From JAFNAG01 sp963824985 (GTDB taxonomy: Bacteria; Acidobacteriota; UBA6911), in assembly GCA_963824985.1 (NCBI GenBank), contig CAWGRQ010000007.1, positions 23,044 to 87,043 of the forward strand: a DNA stretch of 64,000 bases. The letters run 5' to 3'. A model generated the notes under the pieces. The model was not told the origin of the DNA and searched no databases. It was given only the letters and a program-made list of their open reading frames with translations. Below, piece by piece: positions 9,754-18,316 of the stretch. The position numbers and the translations under genes are program-made. How positions within the stretch are numbered: position 1 is the stretch's first letter; each line of letters starts with the position of its first letter.

Positions 9754-10149
9754 ATGGCTGACCTAAGACTGCTGCTGGTCGACGACGAGGTGGAGTTCCT
9801 GGAACCAATGGCGGCGCGCCTTGAGCGTCGCCGCATCCGCTATGCTACCGCCCAAAATGGTGAAGAAGCGTTGAAGGTTCTGGCCGTTGAGCACTTCGAC
9901 TGTGCGGTGGTGGATGTAAAAATGCCGTGCATGGATGGGCTGGAGCTTCTGCGGCGGATGCGCTGGAATCATCCCGATGTCCCGGTCATCCTGCTGACCG
10001 GGCATGCCTCGGTGGAGCTTGGAGTGCAGGGCATGGAGCTCGGCGCCTTTGACTATCTGATGAAACCCGTGGACCTGGACGAACTCCTCGATACGGTTCG
10101 GCGGGCTACGCAAGAAGCAGCCACGAGGCGCAATCATGACGGCGCCTGA
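9754..10149 (+). CDS. Single-domain response regulator (receiver)
   Basis: 131 residues, essentially one CheY-like domain. The acidic pair is in LLVDDEVEF, the phosphoacceptor Asp in CAVVDVKMPCMDG, the conserved Thr in VILLTGHAS and the Lys in YLMKPVD. No output domain is present, so it should act by protein contact or in a phosphorelay. It overlaps the following histidine kinase gene by 14 bp, and that kinase is the obvious partner. Confidence 0.9.
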   Translation: MADLRLLLVDDEVEFLEPMAARLERRRIRYATAQNGEEALKVLAVEHFDCAVVDVKMPCMDGLELLRRMRWNHPDVPVILLTGHASVELGVQGMELGAFDYLMKPVDLDELLDTVRRATQEAATRRNHDGA

Positions 10150-11800
10150 AAAATCCACCAATGCCTATGGGAGGCTGCGCAGACAAATGCTCGTGGTCCT
10201 CCTGTGTTTCGGCCTGATTCCGTTGATCGGGATGGGAATTGCCGGGTCCATAGCAAACCGTGACGCGATCGTAACGCGGACGAGGAACGTTTTGGAGGCC
10301 ATGGTCAAAAATCGAAAGGTGACCGTGGAGCTGTTTCTGGGAGACGTGATGCGCCAGCTCAAGTTCACCGCCGCCTCCCAGCCGGTCGATCGCCTCTCGA
10401 AACCGGAGGTCCTCGAGATGCTGCTCAACGAAGTGCGGCGAGATGGGGGCGCTGTCGTGGATCTTGGGCTTATCGGCGACAACGGGCTGCACCTCGCCTA
10501 TGCGGGCCCGTACAAGCTTCAGGGGCTGGACTATAGCGGTCAGCCCTGGTTTCATGAGGTCATGGTTCTCGGCCACTACGAGAGCGACATTTTTTTGGGC
10601 CTACGGCGTTTCCCTCATATGGTTATGGCCGTGAGGAAGCACGAGGCCGGGCGGGACTGGATCTTGCGCGCCACCGTCGATACGGACCTTCTGAGCGCGC
10701 TGGTGCGCGAGGGTGGCATTGAATCTGGTGCCGATGTTTTTGTCTTGAACCGGGCGGGAGAATACCAGACGCGTTACTCCGACGAGCACCGCCTCATGGA
10801 GAAGGCGGACATCGATCCGATTCCGCTGCATTCGGGTGTGCGGGTTGCGGAACAGCAACGCAACGGCAAGCAGGAGTTGCTGGCCACCGCCTGGTTGCGC
10901 GGAGACTCGTGGGTGCTCGTCGCCCGCCACCAGCTCCCCCAGCTGTCTCTGCTGGTGCCCGCCCATCCGGCGGTCATGTGGCTGCTGGTTGTGGGGCTGG
11001 TGGCGGTTCCCACCCTTTCGTACGCAATCGCGCAACTCAGGCTCAAGCAGTTCAGAGCCTTGGAGGCCGAACGCGCAACTCTTCATGAATCTGTCGCCCA
11101 ATCGCAAAAGATGGCTGCGATCGGCCGCCTGGCGGTTGGCGTTGCGCACGAGATCAACAACCCGCTTGCGATCATCCAGGCTCAATCGGGCGTGCTGGCC
11201 GATATCGTAAATGACAACCCCGACATGGCCCATGCAGCGGAGTTCAAGGATCGAGTGGCCAAAATCGAAAGACAAATCGAGCGAGGGCGGAAAGTGATCC
11301 ATCACCTTCTGGGATTCTCGCGTCGGGTTAGTTCTGAACTTGAACCGGTTGACGTGGTCGCGGCGTTGGAGGAGACCATTAGCTTTGTCGAGAAGGAGAT
11401 CGAGTCCTCTCACATTCGGGTGGTCCGGAGTTACAGCCAGGAGGTTCCGATCGTCCGCAGCAACCTCGCCCAAATGCAGCAGGTTTTTCTTAACCTCATC
11501 AACAATGCGGTAGATGCGATCGGGAAGGAGGGCGAGGTTCGATTGACGGTGCAGCGCTCCGCGGGCGGCGTGGCCGTCATGGTGGAAGATACCGGACCGG
11601 GAATTCTCGAAAAGGACCTTGTGAAGATCTTCGAGCCTTTTTTCTCCACGAAGGGCGGCGACGGACGGCATACAGGATTGGGCCTGGCCATCTGCCAGGA
11701 GATCATGCGCGCCCTGGAAGGCCGGATCGGTGTCGACAGCAAGGTTGGCAAAGGGACGACTTTCTCGTTGTGGTTTCCGCTTGAGGCCGATACCGCCTGA
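10136..11800 (+). CDS. Membrane sensor histidine kinase (Cache-like sensor)
   Basis: 554 residues. Transmembrane segments at ~18-38 and ~280-303 bracket a ~240-residue extracytoplasmic domain resembling a double Cache sensor (GLIGDNGLHLAYAGPY, DYSGQPWFHEV). A short linker leads to the HisKA box VAHEINNPLAI and the HATPase motifs NAVDAI, DTGPGI and TGLGLAI. It autophosphorylates on the H-box His and would pass phosphate to the overlapping receiver. The two genes lie between PEP-synthase-like proteins 1 and 2 on the same strand, so one operon is likely. Confidence 0.88.
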   Translation: MTAPEKSTNAYGRLRRQMLVVLLCFGLIPLIGMGIAGSIANRDAIVTRTRNVLEAMVKNRKVTVELFLGDVMRQLKFTAASQPVDRLSKPEVLEMLLNEVRRDGGAVVDLGLIGDNGLHLAYAGPYKLQGLDYSGQPWFHEVMVLGHYESDIFLGLRRFPHMVMAVRKHEAGRDWILRATVDTDLLSALVREGGIESGADVFVLNRAGEYQTRYSDEHRLMEKADIDPIPLHSGVRVAEQQRNGKQELLATAWLRGDSWVLVARHQLPQLSLLVPAHPAVMWLLVVGLVAVPTLSYAIAQLRLKQFRALEAERATLHESVAQSQKMAAIGRLAVGVAHEINNPLAIIQAQSGVLADIVNDNPDMAHAAEFKDRVAKIERQIERGRKVIHHLLGFSRRVSSELEPVDVVAALEETISFVEKEIESSHIRVVRSYSQEVPIVRSNLAQMQQVFLNLINNAVDAIGKEGEVRLTVQRSAGGVAVMVEDTGPGILEKDLVKIFEPFFSTKGGDGRHTGLGLAICQEIMRALEGRIGVDSKVGKGTTFSLWFPLEADTA

Positions 11801-11947
11801 AGCGGGAGTGAATGCTATGGACCGGCCGCCAAAAGCACGGTGCCGCACGGCTGCAACCAAAACCGGAACCATGAAATAGTTGAAAAACACAAGATGGTTT
11901 CCTGTTTTCCGTGAATTTCGATGTTCCGAGGGTTGTCGAGGCTGAGC

Positions 11948-14446
11948 ATGAAGCAGAAGGGAACGCTGGCGAACCGATTCAAGAGGAGCCTGGGGTGGCT
12001 CGGCCGGGGCACTGCCAGAGTCTATAGGGGTAATGCGCGCCGAGTCACTTTCAGGCTGATGTATGAGCGTTTCCGCGAAATACTCGTGCTCAACGACGCC
12101 ACCCTGGAACTTATAGCCGACATCGAGGAACTTGTCGCGGGCCAGCGGCGGTTCTCACTTGATGCCATGGTGCGCCGGATTCGCAAGGCAGCCATGGATG
12201 TTTTCCTGATGGTCAAGGATCTTAATCTGATTGCCGAAAAGAGGCACGAGGGTCTGTATGAAACCCTCCAGCGGCTCGACGATCGGCTTGAATCGGAAAT
12301 GGCGGCTGTGAAGGAGGATGTCCCGGGCAGATTCGTCGTATCCCTGACGCAACTCCGCGCTTCAGACGCTTCTCTCGTGGGCGCCAAGATGGCCAACCTG
12401 GGCGAGATCAGGGCGGTGTGCAGATTCGCCGTACCTGACGGATTCGCCATCACCACCGAAGCCTTCCTGCGCTTTATGGCGGCGGGAGGGCTCTGGGAGA
12501 AGAGCGAGAGACTCGATGCCAGCCTGGAAACAGGTGATTCGCAGGCATTCACCGAAGCCTGCCACGCTATGCAGGCCGCCATTCTCAACACGCCCGTGAC
12601 TGCCGATGTCGCGGGCACGATGCGTTGCGCTTTTGACGAGCACTTCCCGGAGGGCGAAGTGCTTGTGGCGATCCGCTCCAGCGCGGTGGGTGAAGATTCG
12701 GCCATCTCATCCCATGCCGGGTTGTACCACACCGAGCTGAATACGGACGGCGCGCACCTTATCGACGCCTATCGGACCGTGCTCGCGAGCACATTCTCAC
12801 CGACGGCGGTGGCCTACCGATTTCAGCGTGGAATCCCGACCAGAGATGCGCTGATGGCGGTGGGCTGTGTGCGGATGATTGCGCCGCGATGCGCCGGCAT
12901 CATGTTCTCCCGGCTCCCGGATGAGCCGGATGCTGACGTCGTCATGATCAGCGCCACCGCCGGGATTGCCGCGGGTATTGCCGCGGGCGAGGAGCGCCCG
13001 GAGACGTGGGTAGTCACAGCCGGTCGGACTTCCGACGCCGGCGGGTCGCTCTTGACTCAGGAGGATGTGGCTGCCCTGATCGATGCCGCGCGACGGCTGG
13101 AGGTGCATTTTGGCGCTCCTCAGGATATCGAATGGGCGATCGATGGCAATGGCGTGTTGCTGTTTCTGCAGGCACGACCGATGATTGCGGTTCGACTCGA
13201 GGACGAGCCGCCCGAGGCGATCATAAAAGATCGGGAGCCGCTGATGGAGGGCGGCTTTGTTGCCTGTCCGGGAATTGGGTCCGGTCCCGTGGTCATCGTA
13301 AATGCTGAATCCGACCTGGCGCCATTTCCTGAGGGCGGCGTCCTCGTGTCGCGGCACTCCTCGCCCACCTACGCTCAGGTGATGGCCCGCTGTGCCGCAA
13401 TTGTAACGGATGTGGGGGCTCCGACGGGCCATATGTCCAGCCTGGCGCGCGAGTTCGGGATTCCGACGATTGTTGGTTTCGACGGGGCGACCCGGGCGCT
13501 GAGTGCGGGTCAGCTGGTGACGGTCGATGCCCGAGCCTGCCGGATTTACGATGGTGTCATCCCTTCGCCGGCCGCCTTGCCGCGCTCCCGGCACTCGCCG
13601 CCAGATTCTCCTGCCCTCGAACGACTCCGCCGGATCGCGCGGCTGGTCACACCGCTCACGATGACTGACCCGGCCTCCCCCGACTTCCGTCCCGACAAAT
13701 GCCGTTCGCTGCACGATATAACGCGGTACGTGCATGAGAAGGTATTCGAAGTGATGTTCCACTATGGCGACATTGCAAGTGCGGATCGCGACAACTCGGT
13801 GCATCTCCAGGCGAAACTTCCCATCCGGGTGGAGGTGTTTGACGTCGGTGGCGGCATTGTCGAAGGGGCTCCGCCGGGCAGCTGCATCCGCCCTGAGGAT
13901 ATCCGGAGCGTTCCCATGCGGGCCTTTCTGGAAGGGCTCCTCGACCCTCGCATCCGCTGGGACCTCCCGCGCCCCTTCTCAGTGCGCGGCTTCCTGTCGG
14001 TCCTGGGTGAAAGCATGACGGGGCCGCCGGTCGATGCCGGCCAGATCGGCCGTCTTTCGTACGCGATCATCTCCGACCGCTACATGAATTTCTCCACGAA
14101 AGCCGGGTATCACTTCTCCACCATCGACACCTATTGCGGACGGAGCGTCAATAAGAACTACATCCACTTCCGCTTCAGTGGAGGCGCTGCCGACGTGGAG
14201 CGCCGTGAGCGGCGGGTTCGATTCGTGTCGAGGGTTGTCACCGCTTTGGATTTTAGAGCGCTGGCAAGGGGTGAGATGCTCGTGGCACGCCTCAGCAAGT
14301 ACAGTGCTCAGGACATTCAAGCCCGGCTCGTTGCACTGGGTCGTCTCACGCTGTGCGCCCGCCAGCTCGACATGCTCATGGACAATGATGCGAGCCCTGA
14401 CCTTTTTGCGCAGGCCTTCATTTCAGGAGAATGGCACAAGTTTTGA
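11948..14446 (+). CDS. PEP-synthase-like protein 2
   Basis: 832 residues. The ATG at MKQKGTLAN was preferred to one nine codons upstream because only it has a GAGG ribosome site. It shows the helical N-module, the ATP-grasp (LVGAKMANLGEI, IRSSAVGEDSA, DIEWAIDGNG with LFLQARP), the phospho-His segment TGHMSSLAREFG and the C-terminal module (C-R-S-L-HD, VEVFDVGGGI, GYHFSTID, IHFRFSGG). The Gly-rich loop AGIAAGIAAG differs from the GLGxxVVDG seen in paralogues. The stop is followed within 20 bp by a 180-bp palindromic repeat that could end transcription. Confidence 0.78.
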   Translation: MKQKGTLANRFKRSLGWLGRGTARVYRGNARRVTFRLMYERFREILVLNDATLELIADIEELVAGQRRFSLDAMVRRIRKAAMDVFLMVKDLNLIAEKRHEGLYETLQRLDDRLESEMAAVKEDVPGRFVVSLTQLRASDASLVGAKMANLGEIRAVCRFAVPDGFAITTEAFLRFMAAGGLWEKSERLDASLETGDSQAFTEACHAMQAAILNTPVTADVAGTMRCAFDEHFPEGEVLVAIRSSAVGEDSAISSHAGLYHTELNTDGAHLIDAYRTVLASTFSPTAVAYRFQRGIPTRDALMAVGCVRMIAPRCAGIMFSRLPDEPDADVVMISATAGIAAGIAAGEERPETWVVTAGRTSDAGGSLLTQEDVAALIDAARRLEVHFGAPQDIEWAIDGNGVLLFLQARPMIAVRLEDEPPEAIIKDREPLMEGGFVACPGIGSGPVVIVNAESDLAPFPEGGVLVSRHSSPTYAQVMARCAAIVTDVGAPTGHMSSLAREFGIPTIVGFDGATRALSAGQLVTVDARACRIYDGVIPSPAALPRSRHSPPDSPALERLRRIARLVTPLTMTDPASPDFRPDKCRSLHDITRYVHEKVFEVMFHYGDIASADRDNSVHLQAKLPIRVEVFDVGGGIVEGAPPGSCIRPEDIRSVPMRAFLEGLLDPRIRWDLPRPFSVRGFLSVLGESMTGPPVDAGQIGRLSYAIISDRYMNFSTKAGYHFSTIDTYCGRSVNKNYIHFRFSGGAADVERRERRVRFVSRVVTALDFRALARGEMLVARLSKYSAQDIQARLVALGRLTLCARQLDMLMDNDASPDLFAQAFISGEWHKF

Positions 14447-14464
14447 CTCGATTGCCGCTCCCGG

Positions 14465-14644
14465 CCCGCTCTTCTCACCAGGTTTCTACTGTGGCGGCGG
14501 ATCCGGGCATGTCTGCTGCGTTGCGCTCGGCCGGGCGCCTCGACGCGCTGTCAATTACGCCTGCGGCGCCCTGGGGTCGCGCGCCTTGCATCCATGCCCG
14601 TCCGGGCCGCCTCGCACCGAAATCTGGTGAGAAATGCGGTCTAG
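14465..14644. repeat. 180-bp palindromic repeat, copy 1
   Basis: Begins CCCGC-TCTTCTCACCAG and ends CTGGTGAGAAATGCGG-TCTAG, so the ends are inverted repeats. Internally GGATCCGGGCATGTCTGC faces GCATCCATGCCCGTCC in inverted orientation. A second copy of equal length and high identity lies at 32180-32359. No transposase is present; it may be a MITE relic or a hairpin-forming dispersed repeat. It extends an open frame into the next gene, which should not be read as coding. Confidence 0.75.
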
Positions 14645-14697
14645 CGCTTGCCCAATCCTGGAAAATTCCCTATAGTGTCGCTCAACGAGGACTGGGC

Positions 14698-16458
14698 ATG
14701 TTGCGCATCCTTTTTGTGTGTACTGGAAATGCCGGGCGCAGCCAGATGGCGGCAGCATTTGCCGGAAGGCTTGCGCCGAAGGGCGTCGAAATCACCTGCG
14801 CCAGTGACGCGCGCCACGAAATCCTCCCGGCTGCCGCCCGCGTGATGGGCCAGGTCGGTCTGGATATCAGCCCTCAGTTTACGCGCACCCTCAACGACGT
14901 CGAACTGGTGCCGTTCGACGTCGTGGTGACGCTGTGCAACCACGCCCGCGAGATCTGCCCCACGTTTCCGGGCTTACCTGCGCGGATCCACTGGCCGCTG
15001 ACTGATCCCGCCAAGCAGAGTTCTGAAGAGGGCGCTCCTGTCGAGGAAGTGCTCCGCAAAATCCGTGACGAGATCAGACAGCGCGTCGAAGGCCTGTTTC
15101 AGTATGGTTTTCTCGAATCAATCCGACAGGTGCGCTTAATGCTGGGCTCGTTGCTCGACAACCTGACCGATGGGGTACTGGCACATGATCTGGATCGTCG
15201 GATTTTCTTCTTCAACCGGGCGGCGCAGAGGATCACCGGCTACGACTATTCCGAGGTCGTAGGGCGGGACTGCCACGACGTTTTTCCAGACCGCTTCTGC
15301 GGGGGCGATTGCCCTTTCTGCAGCGACGAGCGCTGCTCGCCGCATTCAAGGCTGCGCTACCCGCGCACCTTCATCCGCAAGAGTGGGGAACGATGCGACC
15401 TGGAGATGTCGGTCGTGACCATCGACCAGCCGAATTGCGACATCCTGGGCGCGCTGGTGATCTTTCGCGACGTGACGGAAATGATCCACCTGAGCAAGCG
15501 GCTGGAACAATGTCGGGGATTCTGTGGCATCGTCGGAAGGCACGTCTCGATGCAAAAACTGTTCGACTCCATCCGTGAGCTGGCTGACGTCAACGTTCCA
15601 ATTCTGATCCAGGGAGAGAGTGGCACCGGCAAGGAGCTGGTGGCGACGGCGCTTCACCAATTGAGCCGGCGATCCGCCGGGCCGTTTGTTCCAGTCAATT
15701 GCGGCGCCCTGCCCGAAGGCACTCTGGAAAGCGAGCTGTTTGGCCATGTCAAAGGAGCATTTACCGGCGCCATCCACGACCGTAAGGGAAGATTCTCCCT
15801 GGCCGAGGGTGGAACAATATTTCTTGACGAAGTCGGCGAAATTTCTCCTGCAATGCAGGTCAAGCTGCTGCGCGTAGTGCAGGAAAAACGATTCATCCCG
15901 GTGGGAGGGGAAACGAACATCAAGGCGGATGTGCGAGTCATCTGCGCCACCAACCGAGATCTGAAGCTCCTGACCCAGCGGGGCGCATTTCGCGAAGATC
16001 TCTATTATCGCCTCGCCGTCGTTCCGATCTGCCTGCCGACGCTGCGCGAGAAACGAATCGACATCCCGTTACTGGCCGAGCATTTCCTTGATAGATTCGC
16101 CGGCGATACCGGCAGACGGGTGAAGAGCATTGCCCCGGAAGCGCTCGCGCTCCTGATCAAATACGACTGGCCGGGCAATGTGAGGGAACTCGCGAACGCA
16201 ATCCAGTACGGAATGATCAAATGTCACGGAGATACGCTGGACGCAGGCCACCTGCCGCCGGAGATCGCCGCCGCCTCCCGTGGAACTGCTGCGTCCAGGC
16301 CCGGCCGGCGGCCCATATTGGATGAAAGCGAAGTTGCCGATGCCTTGCGCCGTGCCGGTGGAAACCGCGCCCAAGCTGCCAGACTCCTCGATGTCAGCCG
16401 CACAACCCTGTACCGCTTTCTTGAGGTCCACCCCATGTTACAGAATACAAAGATGTAA
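14698..16458 (+). CDS. ArsC-type phosphatase/reductase :: PAS :: sigma54 activator :: Fis HTH fusion
   Basis: 586 residues from MLRILFVCTG. Residues 1-140 are an arsenate-reductase/low-Mr phosphatase domain with the C8-x5-R14 loop and the DP motif at D103. C80 and C87 are placed like the redox cysteines of thioredoxin-coupled ArsC. Residues ~150-265 are a PAS domain with a Cys-rich insert (C192, C201, C205, C208, C213). Residues ~280-520 are a sigma54-interacting AAA+ domain (Walker A GESGTGKE, GAFTGA at 353, RVICATNRD, WPGNVREL). Residues ~545-580 are a Fis-type helix-turn-helix. It should bind upstream sites and activate RNA polymerase-sigma54; the ArsC domain probably serves as a redox, oxyanion or phosphate sensor. 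Predicted binding sites and a -24/-12 promoter follow the gene directly. Confidence 0.88.
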   Translation: MLRILFVCTGNAGRSQMAAAFAGRLAPKGVEITCASDARHEILPAAARVMGQVGLDISPQFTRTLNDVELVPFDVVVTLCNHAREICPTFPGLPARIHWPLTDPAKQSSEEGAPVEEVLRKIRDEIRQRVEGLFQYGFLESIRQVRLMLGSLLDNLTDGVLAHDLDRRIFFFNRAAQRITGYDYSEVVGRDCHDVFPDRFCGGDCPFCSDERCSPHSRLRYPRTFIRKSGERCDLEMSVVTIDQPNCDILGALVIFRDVTEMIHLSKRLEQCRGFCGIVGRHVSMQKLFDSIRELADVNVPILIQGESGTGKELVATALHQLSRRSAGPFVPVNCGALPEGTLESELFGHVKGAFTGAIHDRKGRFSLAEGGTIFLDEVGEISPAMQVKLLRVVQEKRFIPVGGETNIKADVRVICATNRDLKLLTQRGAFREDLYYRLAVVPICLPTLREKRIDIPLLAEHFLDRFAGDTGRRVKSIAPEALALLIKYDWPGNVRELANAIQYGMIKCHGDTLDAGHLPPEIAAASRGTAASRPGRRPILDESEVADALRRAGGNRAQAARLLDVSRTTLYRFLEVHPMLQNTKM

Positions 16459-16641
16459 CAATTCCAAAACTGTACAGACGATGAATCGTATCTCGGTCTT
16501 CAATTATCTGTATCTACTTGTGTTATCGTGTGCAATCCACTGATCGGCGGCGCTCCCGGCAGGAAATGTGTAACAAAGCCACAGGGCACTCCTGCTGTCC
16601 TCCCTTGGTTAGATCTCGACCGATCTTATTCAATTGTAACA
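16436..16641. promoter_or_regulatory. Repeated TGTAACA half-sites: candidate upstream activating sequences
   Basis: TGTTACA-N11-TGTAACA forms a dyad at 16436-16460, across the activator's stop codon. Further TGTAACA copies lie at 16569-16575 and 16635-16641. All four half-sites fall 35-240 bp upstream of the -24/-12 promoter, the range used by enhancer-binding activators, and next to the gene for such an activator. Confidence 0.5.
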
Positions 16642-16673
16642 GGTTGTGGGCTTACTTGCCTGGGCTGGCGCTT

Positions 16674-16689
16674 TGGCATGGTTCGTGCA
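16674..16689 (+). promoter_or_regulatory. Sigma54 (-24/-12) promoter
   Basis: TGGCAT-N5-GTGCA, with GG and GC separated by exactly ten bases, compared with consensus TGGCAC-N5-TTGCA (two mismatches). Transcription would start near 16702, just before the GGAG ribosome site of the gene at 16728. Confidence 0.6.
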
Positions 16690-16727
16690 CTACTGTCCGG
16701 GTAGTCTGAACCGAACCGGAGACAAAA

Positions 16728-16952
16728 GTGGCAAGGCCCTGCAATCAAAACATCATCAAGGTCCTCAGATTGTCGCGAGACATGATGCTGTTGGCCGATA
16801 GGGGCGACGAAACGCGCCGGGACATAAGCTGCGGCGTGCTTTACGGGACCCTGCGCGACACGGCATACAAACTTCGTCACCTTGCCGAGCACGAAGTGCG
16901 GCTCCATAAGGAGACCGGTCTCTGGGATATCGAGGAGAGCGACCTTGGCTGA
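16728..16952 (+). CDS. Small helical protein of unknown function
   Basis: 74 residues from a GTG start with GGAG six bases upstream. The sequence is mostly charged helix (KVLRLSRDMMLLADRGD, LYGTLRDTAYKLRHLAEHEV) with two Cys and no membrane segment or known motif. I do not recognise a family. It is the first gene after the predicted sigma54 promoter and overlaps the start of the macrodomain gene, so the two are probably made together and may interact. Confidence 0.6.
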   Translation: MARPCNQNIIKVLRLSRDMMLLADRGDETRRDISCGVLYGTLRDTAYKLRHLAEHEVRLHKETGLWDIEESDLG

Positions 16953-17514
16953 GACGGAGATGGTGCCGGCAACCAGTGAGTGCATGACATGCGACAAGAG
17001 TGTGCTGCGACTCGTCAGAGCCGACATCACGACCCTTGAGGTCGAGGCTATTGTGTTCTACGCCCGCCCGGACCTGGCTCTGGGTTCCGGATTCGGCAAT
17101 GCCATCGCTCGTCGTGGCGGTCCCTCAATTAAAAAAGAACTGGATCAGATCGGGGGGATTGAGCTGACCGATGCGGTGGTCACTTCGGCGGGCAATATGA
17201 AGGCGAAACACATCGTTCACGCCGCCGGTCCCGGCTTCCAGGAGGCAAACCTGGAAGAGAAACTGCGCTCCACGATCGTCAACGCGCTGAAACGAGCCGA
17301 GGAGAAGGGCATCCGGCAGATCGCGCTGCCGCCGATGGGGACAGGCTTCTATGGGGTTTCACTCTCCGTCTGCTCGGAAGTCATGGTCAGCACAATCCGG
17401 GATTATCTCTCGAACAACACCGGGTTCCGGGAGGTAATCATCTGCGCCAACGACATGCGGGAGTACAAGCCGTTCGAGGCCAGGCTGGCGTCGCTGAGCC
17501 AGGCGTCCCCATAA
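16945..17514 (+). CDS. Macrodomain protein (ADP-ribose binding/hydrolase type)
   Basis: About 190 residues. A TTG at 16945, with GAGGAG eight bases upstream and an 8-bp overlap with the previous gene, is preferred; an ATG at 16960 is the alternative. Macrodomain features are the start VRADITTLEVEAIV, the loop LGSGFGNAIARRGG, HIVHAAGPG and the phosphate-binding PPMGTGFYGVS. Macrodomains bind ADP-ribose or remove it from proteins and O-acetyl-ADP-ribose. No ADP-ribosyltransferase gene is visible nearby, so the substrate is unknown. Its place in an operon of redox subunits and signalling proteins suggests control of a modified protein or of nucleotide signals. Confidence 0.85.
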   Translation: MAETEMVPATSECMTCDKSVLRLVRADITTLEVEAIVFYARPDLALGSGFGNAIARRGGPSIKKELDQIGGIELTDAVVTSAGNMKAKHIVHAAGPGFQEANLEEKLRSTIVNALKRAEEKGIRQIALPPMGTGFYGVSLSVCSEVMVSTIRDYLSNNTGFREVIICANDMREYKPFEARLASLSQASP

Positions 17515-17550
17515 CGGCGTGGCCCGGTTTCTCTAGGTACGGGATCAATC

Positions 17551-18222
17551 ATGAGTGAGCTGCTTCATTTCTCTGAGCACAGGCTGCAGGAAGTCGCGCT
17601 GCTGATCATGGGCTGCGTATACACGCTCCGCATCGCATGGCTGCTCCGCTTCAAGGCTGGACGCGATCGGCAGGCGCCCACCGGCCCGGGAGACACCTCC
17701 AAGGCCAAAGGCATCCTTTACTCCTGGCTGAATGTCGCCATGCCCTGGACCATGGAGAGCACGCGCACGAACTTCTTTCTGTATAGCCAGTTTGTCGTTT
17801 TCCACCTGGGAGTGGTGGCGGCCATTGCGCTCTCCTTCATCATTCCGTACGCCCCTCAATGGCTCGGATCGCCGTTTGTGACGCTCATGCTGCAGACCGT
17901 CATCGGACTGGCGTTCCTCGTGTCCTGGTTGCGCATCTGGCGGCGCCTGTCCCGGAAGATCATGAGGGCCATAAGCACTCCGGATGATTACTTTTCGCTC
18001 GTGCTTCTGACCGTGTGGTTCTATTTCGCCTTTCTGTCGGCGCCGAACCGCACGGATCAAGGGGAGACAGCTCTGCTGACATTTTTCTTCCTGACCGCAT
18101 TCTTTCTGATCTATGTGCCGTTCAGCAAGATTTCCCATTACCTGTACTATCCGTTCACGCGCTTTTATTTGGGACGTACGCTGACGCATCGGGGAGTGTA
18201 TCCGATTCGAAGGGGGCCTTAG
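17551..18222 (+). CDS. NarI-like cytochrome b membrane subunit
   Basis: 223 residues with about five transmembrane segments (EVALLIMGCVYTLRIAW, VVFHLGVVAAIALSFI, LMLQTVIGLAFLVSW, FSLVLLTVWFYFAFL, FFFLTAFFLIYVPFSKISH). Candidate haem-ligating His residues are in FHLG and KISHYLYYPF. It belongs with nitrate-reductase-gamma/DsrM-type cytochromes, which pass electrons between quinone and a cytoplasmic iron-sulfur subunit. That subunit is the next gene, an HdrD-like protein fused to a receiver. Confidence 0.75.
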   Translation: MSELLHFSEHRLQEVALLIMGCVYTLRIAWLLRFKAGRDRQAPTGPGDTSKAKGILYSWLNVAMPWTMESTRTNFFLYSQFVVFHLGVVAAIALSFIIPYAPQWLGSPFVTLMLQTVIGLAFLVSWLRIWRRLSRKIMRAISTPDDYFSLVLLTVWFYFAFLSAPNRTDQGETALLTFFFLTAFFLIYVPFSKISHYLYYPFTRFYLGRTLTHRGVYPIRRGP

Positions 18223-18316
18223 GGCCGGCCTGTCATGGGCCAGACTCTGTCCGGCGGCCCGACGGGCTCGTGTGCCGCGGATCATCGACACCACGTGATT
18301 TGCAGGGGAGAGTTCC

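Noticed and set aside
14431..14697. N-terminal extension of the ArsC::sigma54 activator
   Set aside because: The extra ~89 codons are the translated 180-bp repeat; the conserved domain starts at MLRILFVCTG (14698).
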